Shown here: in pieces, positions 54,372-62,431 of the stretch | Position numbering within the stretch: position 1 is the first letter of the stretch | Layout: each line of letters opens with the position of its first letter | NCBI GenBank assembly: GCA_025210775.1 | Contig: JAOARB010000001.1 | Span: 1-64,000, forward strand | Length of the DNA stretch: 64,000 nucleotides | Reading direction: 5' to 3' | Source of the DNA: Prolixibacteraceae bacterium | GTDB taxonomy: Bacteria; Bacteroidota; Bacteroidia; Bacteroidales; Prolixibacteraceae | Position numbers and translations under genes: made by a program | The notes under the pieces: model-generated | Database searches by the model: none | What the model saw: only the letters and a program-made list of their open reading frames with translations | Told to the model about the DNA's origin: nothing

Positions 54372-55073
54372 TTATTTAGAAGGTTCGTGTAAAAGATCCA
54401 TAAATTCAGTAGAGGTGTGTTCCATTATAGCAACTGTCTTGTCGATACGAGCTACAAGAATATTGTAGGCAAAATAAGCAAGAATACCTACCAACAATCC
54501 TCCTGCTGTTGTTGACATTGCAGTATAAATACCACTAGCAAGGTTCGAGATCTCTACGTTTTTAGCACTTGACATCTCAAAGAAGGCTTGGATCATTCCC
54601 ATTACTGTACCTAAGAATCCGATCATTGGAGCTCCACCTGATACACTGGCTAACACAGGCAATCCTTTTTCTAGTTTAGAAATCTCAAGGTTACCTACAT
54701 TCTCAATAGCAGTTTGAACATCATTTAAAGGTCTTCCCATTCTACGGATTCCTTTTGAGATCATTCGTCCCATTGGAGTATTGGAAGTTTCGCATACCAA
54801 CAATGCTCCTTGTAGGTCGCCTGTCTTAATTTTATGCTTAATATCATTCATCATCCCATTATCAAACTTTCGAGCTCTTGCGATAGCAAAATAGCGTTCT
54901 CCAAAGATATATAGAGCTACTACTGATAGAAGAACTAGAGGGTACATCATATAACCTCCTTTTTGGAATATGTCCATCAGTGAAAGAGAATGGTTCACCT
55001 GCATTGTTAGATTCTTTGCCGTTTCTGCAGCAGCTTGTGCAGGTGCGCTTAATAAAATAGATAAGGTATGCAT
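54372..55073 (-). CDS. exbB: MotA/TolQ/ExbB proton channel protein
   Basis: This is a 233-aa protein with three membrane segments: about 41-60 (YMMYPLVLLSVVALYIFGERYF), 140-165 and 180-205. The proton-channel family signature is VSGGAPMIGFLGTVMGMIQAF followed by LASGIYTAMSTTAGGLLVGI. The cytoplasmic loop with GMISKGIRRMGRP lies between TM1 and TM2. It is first in the exbB-exbD-tonB operon. A CAAAGTTA box (TAACTTTG on the minus strand, 55105-55112) lies about 30 nt upstream. Confidence 0.9.
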   Translation of the reverse strand: MHTLSILLSAPAQAAAETAKNLTMQVNHSLSLMDIFQKGGYMMYPLVLLSVVALYIFGERYFAIARARKFDNGMMNDIKHKIKTGDLQGALLVCETSNTPMGRMISKGIRRMGRPLNDVQTAIENVGNLEISKLEKGLPVLASVSGGAPMIGFLGTVMGMIQAFFEMSSAKNVEISNLASGIYTAMSTTAGGLLVGILAYFAYNILVARIDKTVAIMEHTSTEFMDLLHEPSK

Positions 55074-55104
55074 GTTTTGTAATATTTCAATTAAAATTCT
55101 TATA

Positions 55105-55112
55105 CAAAGTTA
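55105..55112 (-). promoter_or_regulatory. -7 box for exbB-exbD-tonB
   Basis: On the minus strand this reads TAACTTTG, matching TAnnTTTG. The -33 position is not convincing. Confidence 0.4.
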
Positions 55113-55192
55113 TATAAAAGCCAATGTAAAATAATTATTTATATCTGTAAAATAACATTTACGATTAAGATATTTATAACTATAACGTGAAT

Positions 55193-58100
55193 TTACTCCT
55201 TTTCAGTATTTTTTTGACCTTTTGTCTTTTGTGAAGTGTCACTTCTTCTTTTTTCCTTACGTTGCAGACGTCTCTTCTCTTTTTTATCTTTTCTCTTCGC
55301 TCTTTGTTTTCTGTAGCGTTCAAAAAGTTCGTCAAAACTATTAAAGTTTTCTTTAAAAGAGATACCTACTCCTTGTGTATATGGTGCAGTATCGTATAGG
55401 AGCTCATCGTTAGATCTATTGTATACCTTAAGTTGAAGCTTGCCATTCTTGGTTAGCTTTACATACACTTCAACTTCTCCTACAATCTCATTGGTGTTTT
55501 TAGACTGAAGGCTCCCGTTATTTCCAATATTACCATTGATGATTACACGATTGTTTAGCAGTTGGGTACTTAACGCGACTTCAATCTGTCGATCACTTAC
55601 ATTATCACCTGGTCGGTAATTAAATCCAATATCGAAATCATTTGATATCTGTGATAACCAACTAGAAAACTGATTTGATAATAGTTCCGAAGCCGTAGCA
55701 CTTAAAATATCTGCATTATTCTCTTGTGTATTATTGGCTTTCAAATAATCCGGGGTTGTAAATTTACCAATCAAAAGAATTGATATCATTTGACGTGTTA
55801 CTTCTTCTTCTGTCGATAGGTATTGTGCGATTTCATCTTTCGTTCTTTCATCAGCTGTAGGTAGATTGATTGCAAAATTGACCTTTGGATTCATTAGGTT
55901 GTTCGAAAGTTTTATAATACAATCCACTTTAATCCTTTTCGAATAGTCGTTATTATTACTTTCTCCTAGCAGTTCCTGTAGTGATGCTTTGGTGGAGTAT
56001 ACCGCCTCTAAGTCAAGATTAGCTTTATACGGATCTCCTTCCCATGTCAATCGTCCGCCTTCTTTTACTTTAAAGTGTTTACTGATAAAACCTTGACGAT
56101 TAAAGTTGTAATTACCTTGAGCAATAGTGTAATCTCCATAAATTGATAGGTCTCCCTCTTTATCGTAAAGAATGTGAAGGTCCCCATTCCCTCTACCTTC
56201 AATCAGATCTGAAGAGGAGCGGTCAAATATAATCCTACATTTAGCATCTGGAGTCATTGTAAGGTCCAGATTAAAAGTAAAGAATTCGTCTTCTTCTCCT
56301 TGTTTTAAGACGACCTCTTCTTTAAAGAATCTTTTGGGCTTTTTAAATCGTATAAAATTATTCTCTGTCGCAGTCGATGGTCCTTCCATTGGAATAGCAA
56401 TATCGGTACCTAGCTCGGTACGCATATTGACATTTAACTTAAGGTCATCAGTATTTCCTGTAAGTCTTACATCTCCACTTCCGTGTGCTTTACCATAGAA
56501 ATCTTCATTATCATCGATAGTGGTATTTAGTACCGAAAGGTATTGTGTTCCGATATTTAAATCGAAATCAAAATTAGAGAAGAATTCATGTTTTATATAG
56601 CCGTTGAATTTACCAATATTCCCCTCTTTATCTTTTAAGGTGATATCATTAAACACAATCGTGTCTGGTACAAAGCTCACAGAATCGGTAATTGCATAAG
56701 TTGTCTTTGTGAAGTCAATACCAATCTCTCCCTTGTCAAGCTTTACATTCCCTACAAGGAATGGATGGGTGGCAGGTCCTTCAACTTTTACTTTTCCTGA
56801 GATAAAACCATCTAGGTGGTAAGAGAAGTCATTCAGGAAAGGCATCAGACTAACAAAAGGAAGTCGGTCTAATTCCGCATCATAATTTAGAGTATTCTTC
56901 GAAGGCGAGAAATCTCCATGTGCATAGATGATCTTCTTCTCTCCATTCCATAGTAATAATTGGGATGTTAGTACTTTTTGGATACTATTCCAATCCGATT
57001 TTAAGGAGATATCTCCAAGCGGTTTGTCACTAAATGAAAAATCTTTGATAAAGAGATCTCCTAAAAGCATCTTGTTTTTATATATGTCTTTTATGGTCAA
57101 TACCCCATTGGTGATCCCACTCAGTCCCGTATCCCAATTGCATATAGTGTCTATCTTTCCAATCGACACGTCTTTAAAATGAATATTCAATGAGTCGTTC
57201 TCTTGTTCTGAAATTTCTCCCTCAATATTTATACTATGCTTAAGGTTGGATATCTTTAGGTTGTCTATATCCACATGACTACTGTCTATCTTTACTGTAG
57301 ACTCTCCGATAAGAATAGGATGATCTGCTATATAGATATAAGATGGAGCCACTTTAAATTCGATCTTTGGAATTTTTTTCTCTTCATTGTCTCTCGAGAT
57401 AATCGTTGTAATAGGTAAATTACCTGAGAAGGTTAGTGAGTCTGCATTACTCCAAGACAACAGTGTTGCAATGGTATCGTTTTCCGCCGAGGTATGCATT
57501 GCAAGGTTATGCAGGGTGTAATTCTCACCTATAGATACTTTAGAAGCCCTCAGTCGAGAGTCTAATGCATTATGTTTGTCTTGGATACTTAATGTGAGAT
57601 GTTTAATCAAATTGTGATCATGATAAAGCTCTGGGACATCAATAAATAGATCAGCAGTATGGGTAGAGTCGGTCAACGACCCCGATATCGTAATAGGAAA
57701 TCTTACGGCTGTTTTCTCTGAGAAATACTCTAATAGCCCGTGGTCATTGGTAATTGTTCCATTGATCTTTATACGATTGTTATCCGTTAATACTGACACA
57801 CTTGATAAACTTGGTAGATGCGATGAAACAATGTTGTTTACCGACTGGTATAGGGATTTATAGGTGTAATTCCCCACAATGCCAAGGTCAATGTATTTAC
57901 TTTTTAGCTTAAATGATCTTTCCCCTTCATCAATATTGGTGTTTAGCTCTATCTTATCTAGCTCACAAGATTTTTTCCCATTCTTGATATTAAACTTATG
58001 GATGTCTATCCCTCCTTTGAAGTTATCTATGCTGTTACCCGAAAATTTCGCGTCTACATTTATATTTAACGTGTCAATACGAGAAGGTTCTCCAATTTTA

Positions 58101-59650
58101 AGAAATGCGGGAACAAAATTTTCTACATCAAGATTAAAATCATAATTAGGAATGTCGGCTAGATAATCTGCTTTACCATCAAAATTAAGATTTAAATTAG
58201 GGTCTTCTATTCTTATCCCACCACTGAAACCTCCTGTATAGGCTTGACCATTTAGATAGATAGAATGAATGATATAATCCTTAAGTTGTATCTCATCGAT
58301 GGTTCCAATAACCTTCATGTCATATTTCCCATTCTCTGTATAGTACCCTTGTATATTTGAACGAAGTGTAAGTTGGTTGATCGATTTACTATTGATCATT
58401 CCTCCTAATTTAAAGTTGGTCGTATTAAAAGCTCCACTGACATTAATTCGTCCATTGTTGTCTGGTCGTATTGCAATATCGGTATCTATTTGTCCTAGAG
58501 CCCCACTCATGGTACCAAAACATACAAAATCAGAAGGAAATCCTGTGAACTCACCTTTGTAGTATAGCTTATGTTGATTCTCGATGGAGGCAGGTAGTTG
58601 AAGGTATTCTTCCCCAAACGATAGTGGCATCTTTATTTTACGAACCTCTTGTAGATCCACAACAGCACGATCAAGTTTGGCAAAAATAAAAGTATTCTTA
58701 ATGTTCGGAAGCCCCATAAAACTTAAGTTACCCGAAAGCATTGTGTTTTTTCTTAATCGAACACCAAGATCTTTGATCTTAAGATTTGAAATAGGCCCTT
58801 TGATTTTTCCTTTGATAGACACTTTCTCTTCCATCCCTTGTAATTCGGGAACAAAATAAGCCACCTCTTTTAGTGAGACTGACGATGGTGCCAATTGTAG
58901 AATAAAAGGACGTTTATTTATATCAATTTCTGTACTATCGTTTCGCAGTTTCATAAAACAAGAGTCCATCTTTAGATCAGAGAACCCCGTTTTAATATGA
59001 AAATCTTTGATATAGATGTTTTGTGCATCCCTTTTCATTTCACCAGAGATGTTCTTGATTTCTAATGAATGTTGCTCTTTCATCGAAAAATGATCCAATC
59101 GGAAAAGTAAAGTGCTGTCTTTTTTCTCAGTATAAAAATCAATCAAGATATCCTTTAAGTCGATATGGTTATAATCAAATTGACCTTCTTTTTCCGAGAC
59201 ATTCTGGTTGTTATTCTTTATTCGAGCTTCACTAATACCTACATGATTAAGCGTGAATTGCCATGGTGATTTATTCTCACTTGGTGTTGAACTCCCCAGT
59301 GAATCTACTAAAAACATGTAGTTGTAGTTACTGCTATCTTTGTAGCAGATGGAATTGATATACGCTTTCTCTAGTGATATGTTGTTAGAGTAGACCTTTT
59401 GTTCGTTAAAACTTAAAGAATCAACACCTACGACCAATGCTTGAGAAAATACTAGCGTATCGTTACGCTGGTCCCGAATTAAAAAGTCTTTTAGTACAAA
59501 CTTATTAAAGAAACGGAAATCTACCTTTCGGATGGATATTTGTGTTCCCAATTTCTGAGAAAGATCGTCCGTAATGGATTGTACAATCAACGTTTGAACA
59601 CGACTACTCATTAACGCTACGTAACCAGCACAAAAAGTGATTATTAGCAT
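55193..59650 (-). CDS. tamB: Translocation and assembly module protein TamB
   Basis: At 1485 aa it is typical for Bacteroidota TamB. A hydrophobic N-terminal anchor (LIITFCAGYVALM) is followed by LGTQISIRKVDFRFFNKFVLKDFLI, the opening AsmA-like motif, then a very long beta-taco built of repeated strands (for example LFIKDFSFSDKPLGDISLKSDW, then LVGNVKLDKGEIGI), and the C-terminal DUF490/TamB domain from about 1000 (FEGR-like GRGNGDLHILYDKEG, NFNRQGFISKHFKVKEGGRLTWEGDPY) to 1420. The Lys/Arg-rich tail ends KGQKNTEKE. It spans the periplasm and moves phospholipids or assembles outer-membrane proteins. The ATG used here leaves a truncated anchor; see the findings. Confidence 0.88.
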   Translation of the reverse strand: MLIITFCAGYVALMSSRVQTLIVQSITDDLSQKLGTQISIRKVDFRFFNKFVLKDFLIRDQRNDTLVFSQALVVGVDSLSFNEQKVYSNNISLEKAYINSICYKDSSNYNYMFLVDSLGSSTPSENKSPWQFTLNHVGISEARIKNNNQNVSEKEGQFDYNHIDLKDILIDFYTEKKDSTLLFRLDHFSMKEQHSLEIKNISGEMKRDAQNIYIKDFHIKTGFSDLKMDSCFMKLRNDSTEIDINKRPFILQLAPSSVSLKEVAYFVPELQGMEEKVSIKGKIKGPISNLKIKDLGVRLRKNTMLSGNLSFMGLPNIKNTFIFAKLDRAVVDLQEVRKIKMPLSFGEEYLQLPASIENQHKLYYKGEFTGFPSDFVCFGTMSGALGQIDTDIAIRPDNNGRINVSGAFNTTNFKLGGMINSKSINQLTLRSNIQGYYTENGKYDMKVIGTIDEIQLKDYIIHSIYLNGQAYTGGFSGGIRIEDPNLNLNFDGKADYLADIPNYDFNLDVENFVPAFLKIGEPSRIDTLNINVDAKFSGNSIDNFKGGIDIHKFNIKNGKKSCELDKIELNTNIDEGERSFKLKSKYIDLGIVGNYTYKSLYQSVNNIVSSHLPSLSSVSVLTDNNRIKINGTITNDHGLLEYFSEKTAVRFPITISGSLTDSTHTADLFIDVPELYHDHNLIKHLTLSIQDKHNALDSRLRASKVSIGENYTLHNLAMHTSAENDTIATLLSWSNADSLTFSGNLPITTIISRDNEEKKIPKIEFKVAPSYIYIADHPILIGESTVKIDSSHVDIDNLKISNLKHSINIEGEISEQENDSLNIHFKDVSIGKIDTICNWDTGLSGITNGVLTIKDIYKNKMLLGDLFIKDFSFSDKPLGDISLKSDWNSIQKVLTSQLLLWNGEKKIIYAHGDFSPSKNTLNYDAELDRLPFVSLMPFLNDFSYHLDGFISGKVKVEGPATHPFLVGNVKLDKGEIGIDFTKTTYAITDSVSFVPDTIVFNDITLKDKEGNIGKFNGYIKHEFFSNFDFDLNIGTQYLSVLNTTIDDNEDFYGKAHGSGDVRLTGNTDDLKLNVNMRTELGTDIAIPMEGPSTATENNFIRFKKPKRFFKEEVVLKQGEEDEFFTFNLDLTMTPDAKCRIIFDRSSSDLIEGRGNGDLHILYDKEGDLSIYGDYTIAQGNYNFNRQGFISKHFKVKEGGRLTWEGDPYKANLDLEAVYSTKASLQELLGESNNNDYSKRIKVDCIIKLSNNLMNPKVNFAINLPTADERTKDEIAQYLSTEEEVTRQMISILLIGKFTTPDYLKANNTQENNADILSATASELLSNQFSSWLSQISNDFDIGFNYRPGDNVSDRQIEVALSTQLLNNRVIINGNIGNNGSLQSKNTNEIVGEVEVYVKLTKNGKLQLKVYNRSNDELLYDTAPYTQGVGISFKENFNSFDELFERYRKQRAKRKDKKEKRRLQRKEKRRSDTSQKTKGQKNTEKE

Positions 59651-59830
59651 CAGAAGGATAAGTAGTACTATTTTACCTATTTTTTTAATAACTTTGAGTT
59701 TTTAAAAAGAAACAATTGTAAACGGGGATACCAAAAACAAAAATCGTAAATTTTTGCACAGGTTCATAAAAAGATGCAAAAAAAATATCAGTTATTTTGG
59801 CTTTCTTCTGTTTGTCGTCGTATATAGTTT

Positions 59831-60862
59831 ATGGAAAAGGATATTTTTATTTTGGGGATTGAGTCATCTTGCGATGATACTTCTGCTGCGGTTATTAAAA
59901 ACGGAGTGATTTTAAGTAATGAAGTTGCGGGTCAAAAGTGTCATGAAGCTTATGGCGGAGTGGTGCCAGAATTAGCTTCTAGAGCACACCAACAAAACAT
60001 CATTCCTGTGGTAGACTTAGCTATTAAAAATGCAGGAATCAAGGTGACAGACCTTTCAGCTATTGCATTTACTCGCGGACCAGGACTACTTGGTTCTCTT
60101 TTGGTGGGTACTTCTTTTGCTAAAGGTTTATCGCTTTCAGCAAATGTTCCATTGATTGATGTGAACCACCTTCAAGGTCACGTCTTGGCTCATTTTATTG
60201 GTGAAGAGGGTGTAGATAAGAAAATGCCTAATTTCCCATTTTTATGTCTGCTTGTCTCTGGTGGTAACTCTCAGATTATTCGTGTTGACGATCATCTGTC
60301 GATGGAAGTGATTGGTCAAACTATCGATGATGCAGCAGGGGAAGCTTTTGATAAATGTGCCAAAGTGATGGGGCTACCTTATCCAGGAGGTCCATTGATT
60401 GATAAATTTGCTGCGATGGGTAATCCTGATGCTTACACTTTCTCTAAACCAAGAATCCAAGGGTTGGATTACTCTTTCTCTGGTTTGAAGACTAGTTTCT
60501 TGTATTTCCTAAGAGATCAAATTAAGATTGATCCTGATTTTATTGAGAAAAACAAATACGATATTTGTGCATCTCTACAAAAGACCATCATCGATATCTT
60601 ATTGAATAAATTGCGTAGAGCTGTGAAAGAAACAGGCATTACTGATGTTGCTATTGCTGGTGGAGTTTCTGCGAACAAAGGTCTTCGTGGTGCATTAGAA
60701 GAGGATGCGAAAAAATATAGATGGAATCTATTCATCCCTCCATTCTCTTTTACTACAGATAATGCTGCGATGATTGCCATCACAGGTCATTACAAATATT
60801 TAAATCAAGATTTTATTGGTCACGAAGCTGCTCCTTATTCAAGAGTAACTTTTGATAAATAA
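59831..60862 (+). CDS. tsaD: tRNA N6-adenosine threonylcarbamoyltransferase
   Basis: TsaD (formerly Gcp) transfers the threonylcarbamoyl group to A37 of ANN-decoding tRNAs, with TsaB and TsaE. The ASKHA-fold N-terminus is ILGIESSCDDTSAAVI (about 7-22). The metal-binding His pair is in HLQGHVLAH (about 112-120), and the C-terminal signatures are VSGGNSQI, GEAFDKCAKVMGLPYPGGP and IAGGVSANKGLR. At 343 aa it is full length. It is divergent from tamB, a conserved arrangement in this phylum. Confidence 0.95.
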   Translation: MEKDIFILGIESSCDDTSAAVIKNGVILSNEVAGQKCHEAYGGVVPELASRAHQQNIIPVVDLAIKNAGIKVTDLSAIAFTRGPGLLGSLLVGTSFAKGLSLSANVPLIDVNHLQGHVLAHFIGEEGVDKKMPNFPFLCLLVSGGNSQIIRVDDHLSMEVIGQTIDDAAGEAFDKCAKVMGLPYPGGPLIDKFAAMGNPDAYTFSKPRIQGLDYSFSGLKTSFLYFLRDQIKIDPDFIEKNKYDICASLQKTIIDILLNKLRRAVKETGITDVAIAGGVSANKGLRGALEEDAKKYRWNLFIPPFSFTTDNAAMIAITGHYKYLNQDFIGHEAAPYSRVTFDK

Positions 60863-60927
60863 ACTAATGATATTTCATGGGACTATAAGAATATTCTATT
60901 CTTTGTTGTCATCCAAATAACGATAGG

Positions 60928-60970
60928 GGAGCATCGGTGCTATTTAAATAAGCCGATGCTCCTTTTTTTT
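60928..60970 (+). terminator. Terminator after tsaD
   Basis: GGAGCATCGG (60928-60937) / CCGATGCTCC (60953-60962), T8 tract. Confidence 0.85.
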
Positions 60971-61050
60971 GTTTTTATCCCCCAAAAAAGAAGTTGTTTA
61001 CTTTCTTTTATTTGCCCCTTTTTAAGGACAGATCATAGAGCTATATATGC
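60971..61050. other. Short non-coding spacer left of repeat copy 3
   Basis: Contains only T-rich tail sequence after the tsaD terminator; nothing else is seen. Confidence 0.4.
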
Positions 61051-61320
61051 CACATATTACTTAACCCTATATGAAGCTGACTTTATCGTAATATCTACAT
61101 TACCATAATTTCATTTTGTTATTGTATTGAACTTACTTTAAGACCATATCAAGTTCATATCAACTTCATTCTAACATAACGTATAAGTGAACTTGATATG
61201 AAGTTGATATGAATTTGATATGAAGTTGTGGTGTGTTTGACATAGATATGAGGTCAATGGGGTATCATGTAGATATAATTGAATAATGGGGGTGTGTTAA
61301 ACATAAGTAGTGTAAAATCT
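61051..61320. repeat. Dispersed GAANTTGATAT element, copy 3
   Basis: This is closely similar to copy 1 over about 270 nt: ATATTACTTAACCCTAT, TACCATAATTTCATTTTG, inverted units (ATATCAAGTTC, ATATCAACTTC), ATTCTAACATAACGTATAAGT, direct units GAACTTGATAT, GAAGTTGATAT, GAATTTGATAT, GAAGTTG, then GAATAATGG and AAACATAAGTAG. It stands between tsaD and the HYC_CC_PP-like gene. Copy 3 keeps the cleanest 11-nt units. Confidence 0.8.
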
Positions 61321-61743
61321 TGGTTTAGGGGGAGGAGAAAGTGTCTCTATAGGAGTGTGGACATTGTTTCAAAAAGTGAGTAAAAATGCAAATTTAGGAA
61401 TAACCAGAATGCAAAATTAGTTATGGTTATAAGGTTCGAGAGTGTAAATTAAATTCTGTCTGTTTTTTGTAGTAAAATCCAACATGCACTAAAAAAAACG
61501 CATTAGAAGGTGTGTAAACAGTGAGTGTAAAATTAATTCTGTGATATTGTATCAGAGAATGAATGTCGGTTGTTTTATAGCGTTTGAAAGTTGCTTTTGT
61601 CTTTGGAAAAAATGAGTGTTAATGGTGTTATTTTACATAAAAAAGTTCTAATTTGTTATTTTTACCTTATTTATAATGCTTTGTATTTAAGATGATTGGA
61701 TCTTCTTTTTGGGGTAAGGTGCTGAGAGAATGACTTTTGTCTG
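61321..61743. other. Non-coding spacer right of repeat copy 3
   Basis: AT-rich; TGCAAAATTAG-like short duplications occur near 61387 and 61411. A fragment GGTGCTGAGAGAATGAC at 61719 looks like the first part of a TPP riboswitch, but the second half is missing. No ORF of coding character. Confidence 0.45.
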
Positions 61744-61774
61744 TTTAGAATTCATACTTTTTTACCTATTTTTG
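61744..61774 (+). promoter_or_regulatory. Bacteroidota-type promoter for the HYC_CC_PP/TonB-receptor pair
   Basis: TTTA (61744-61747), 19 nt, then TATTTTTG (61767-61774). The -33 box has one mismatch. The start codon is at about 61803. Confidence 0.55.
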
Positions 61775-61802
61775 CCACCATAAGTTACTCATCGTGGCTT
61801 TT

Positions 61803-62339
61803 ATGATAAAAATGAACAACATAAGGTTAAAAATATTGAGCATTGTTATGATGGTGATCTGTCTTGTCGGGTCGTCAGGAATCAACATGTTCTTTCATCA
61901 TTGTGTTCTTCATAATCGCTATGATGTTTCAGTACTGATGCCGAGCAAGTGGCATCAAAATCATGAAGAGGGAGATTTATGTAACGCATCTGATCATTGT
62001 CATTCTAATGAATATGGTGAAGAAGGACATTGTGACCACCAAATTGTTCCTCTCTCTGATCTTGATCAAGAACAGATTGTGTGTTGCGTGGTAAGCCATA
62101 GTTTTGTAAAACAAGACTTTGTTGTAACCCCTTCCTTTAATTATGATTTTTCTATTCCTTTTGTTACGTTTTTGAATTTTCAGATTCAAGAACTCTCTTT
62201 CTATTTTGAAAAAGAGTGTAAACTATTGATTCATTCTTTTATACGAGAGATCGTCGATCCTCGCACGATTCTACTCAATCTAGGAGATACTTCTATTGTT
62301 GTGGCTTTATGTCAGCTTAAGATGCCATTTGATCTTTAA
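61803..62339 (+). CDS. His/Cys-rich HYC_CC_PP-type protein, probable metal handling
   Basis: I use ATG 61803 (178 aa); the frame opens at GTG 61794 and ATG 61812 is also possible. A membrane or signal segment (about 9-28) is followed by FFHHCVLHN (about 30-38), the His/Cys cluster CNASDHCHSNEYGEEGHCDH (about 60-79) and a CC pair (94-95). This arrangement, upstream of a TonB-dependent receptor, matches the small HYC_CC_PP family of Bacteroidota; a role in copper or other soft-metal binding is inferred from residue content. It is 92 nt before the receptor and probably cotranscribed. Confidence 0.7.
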   Translation: MIKMNNIRLKILSIVMMVICLVGSSGINMFFHHCVLHNRYDVSVLMPSKWHQNHEEGDLCNASDHCHSNEYGEEGHCDHQIVPLSDLDQEQIVCCVVSHSFVKQDFVVTPSFNYDFSIPFVTFLNFQIQELSFYFEKECKLLIHSFIREIVDPRTILLNLGDTSIVVALCQLKMPFDL

Positions 62340-62431
62340 ATTTTTATTTCCTCCATCTTTTTGTGGAGGTCTGGATGTCTGTTTTAGATATCCTGTGAGA
62401 TATTAATTTTATTCATTAAGATTGTATTATT

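Noticed and set aside
61710-61740. TPP riboswitch-like start (GGGGTAAGGTGCTGAGAGAATGAC)
   Set aside because: Only the first conserved GCTGAGA block is present. The second half (CTGATCTGGATAATACCAGCG-like) is missing in the next 60 nt, and the downstream genes are not thiamine genes.
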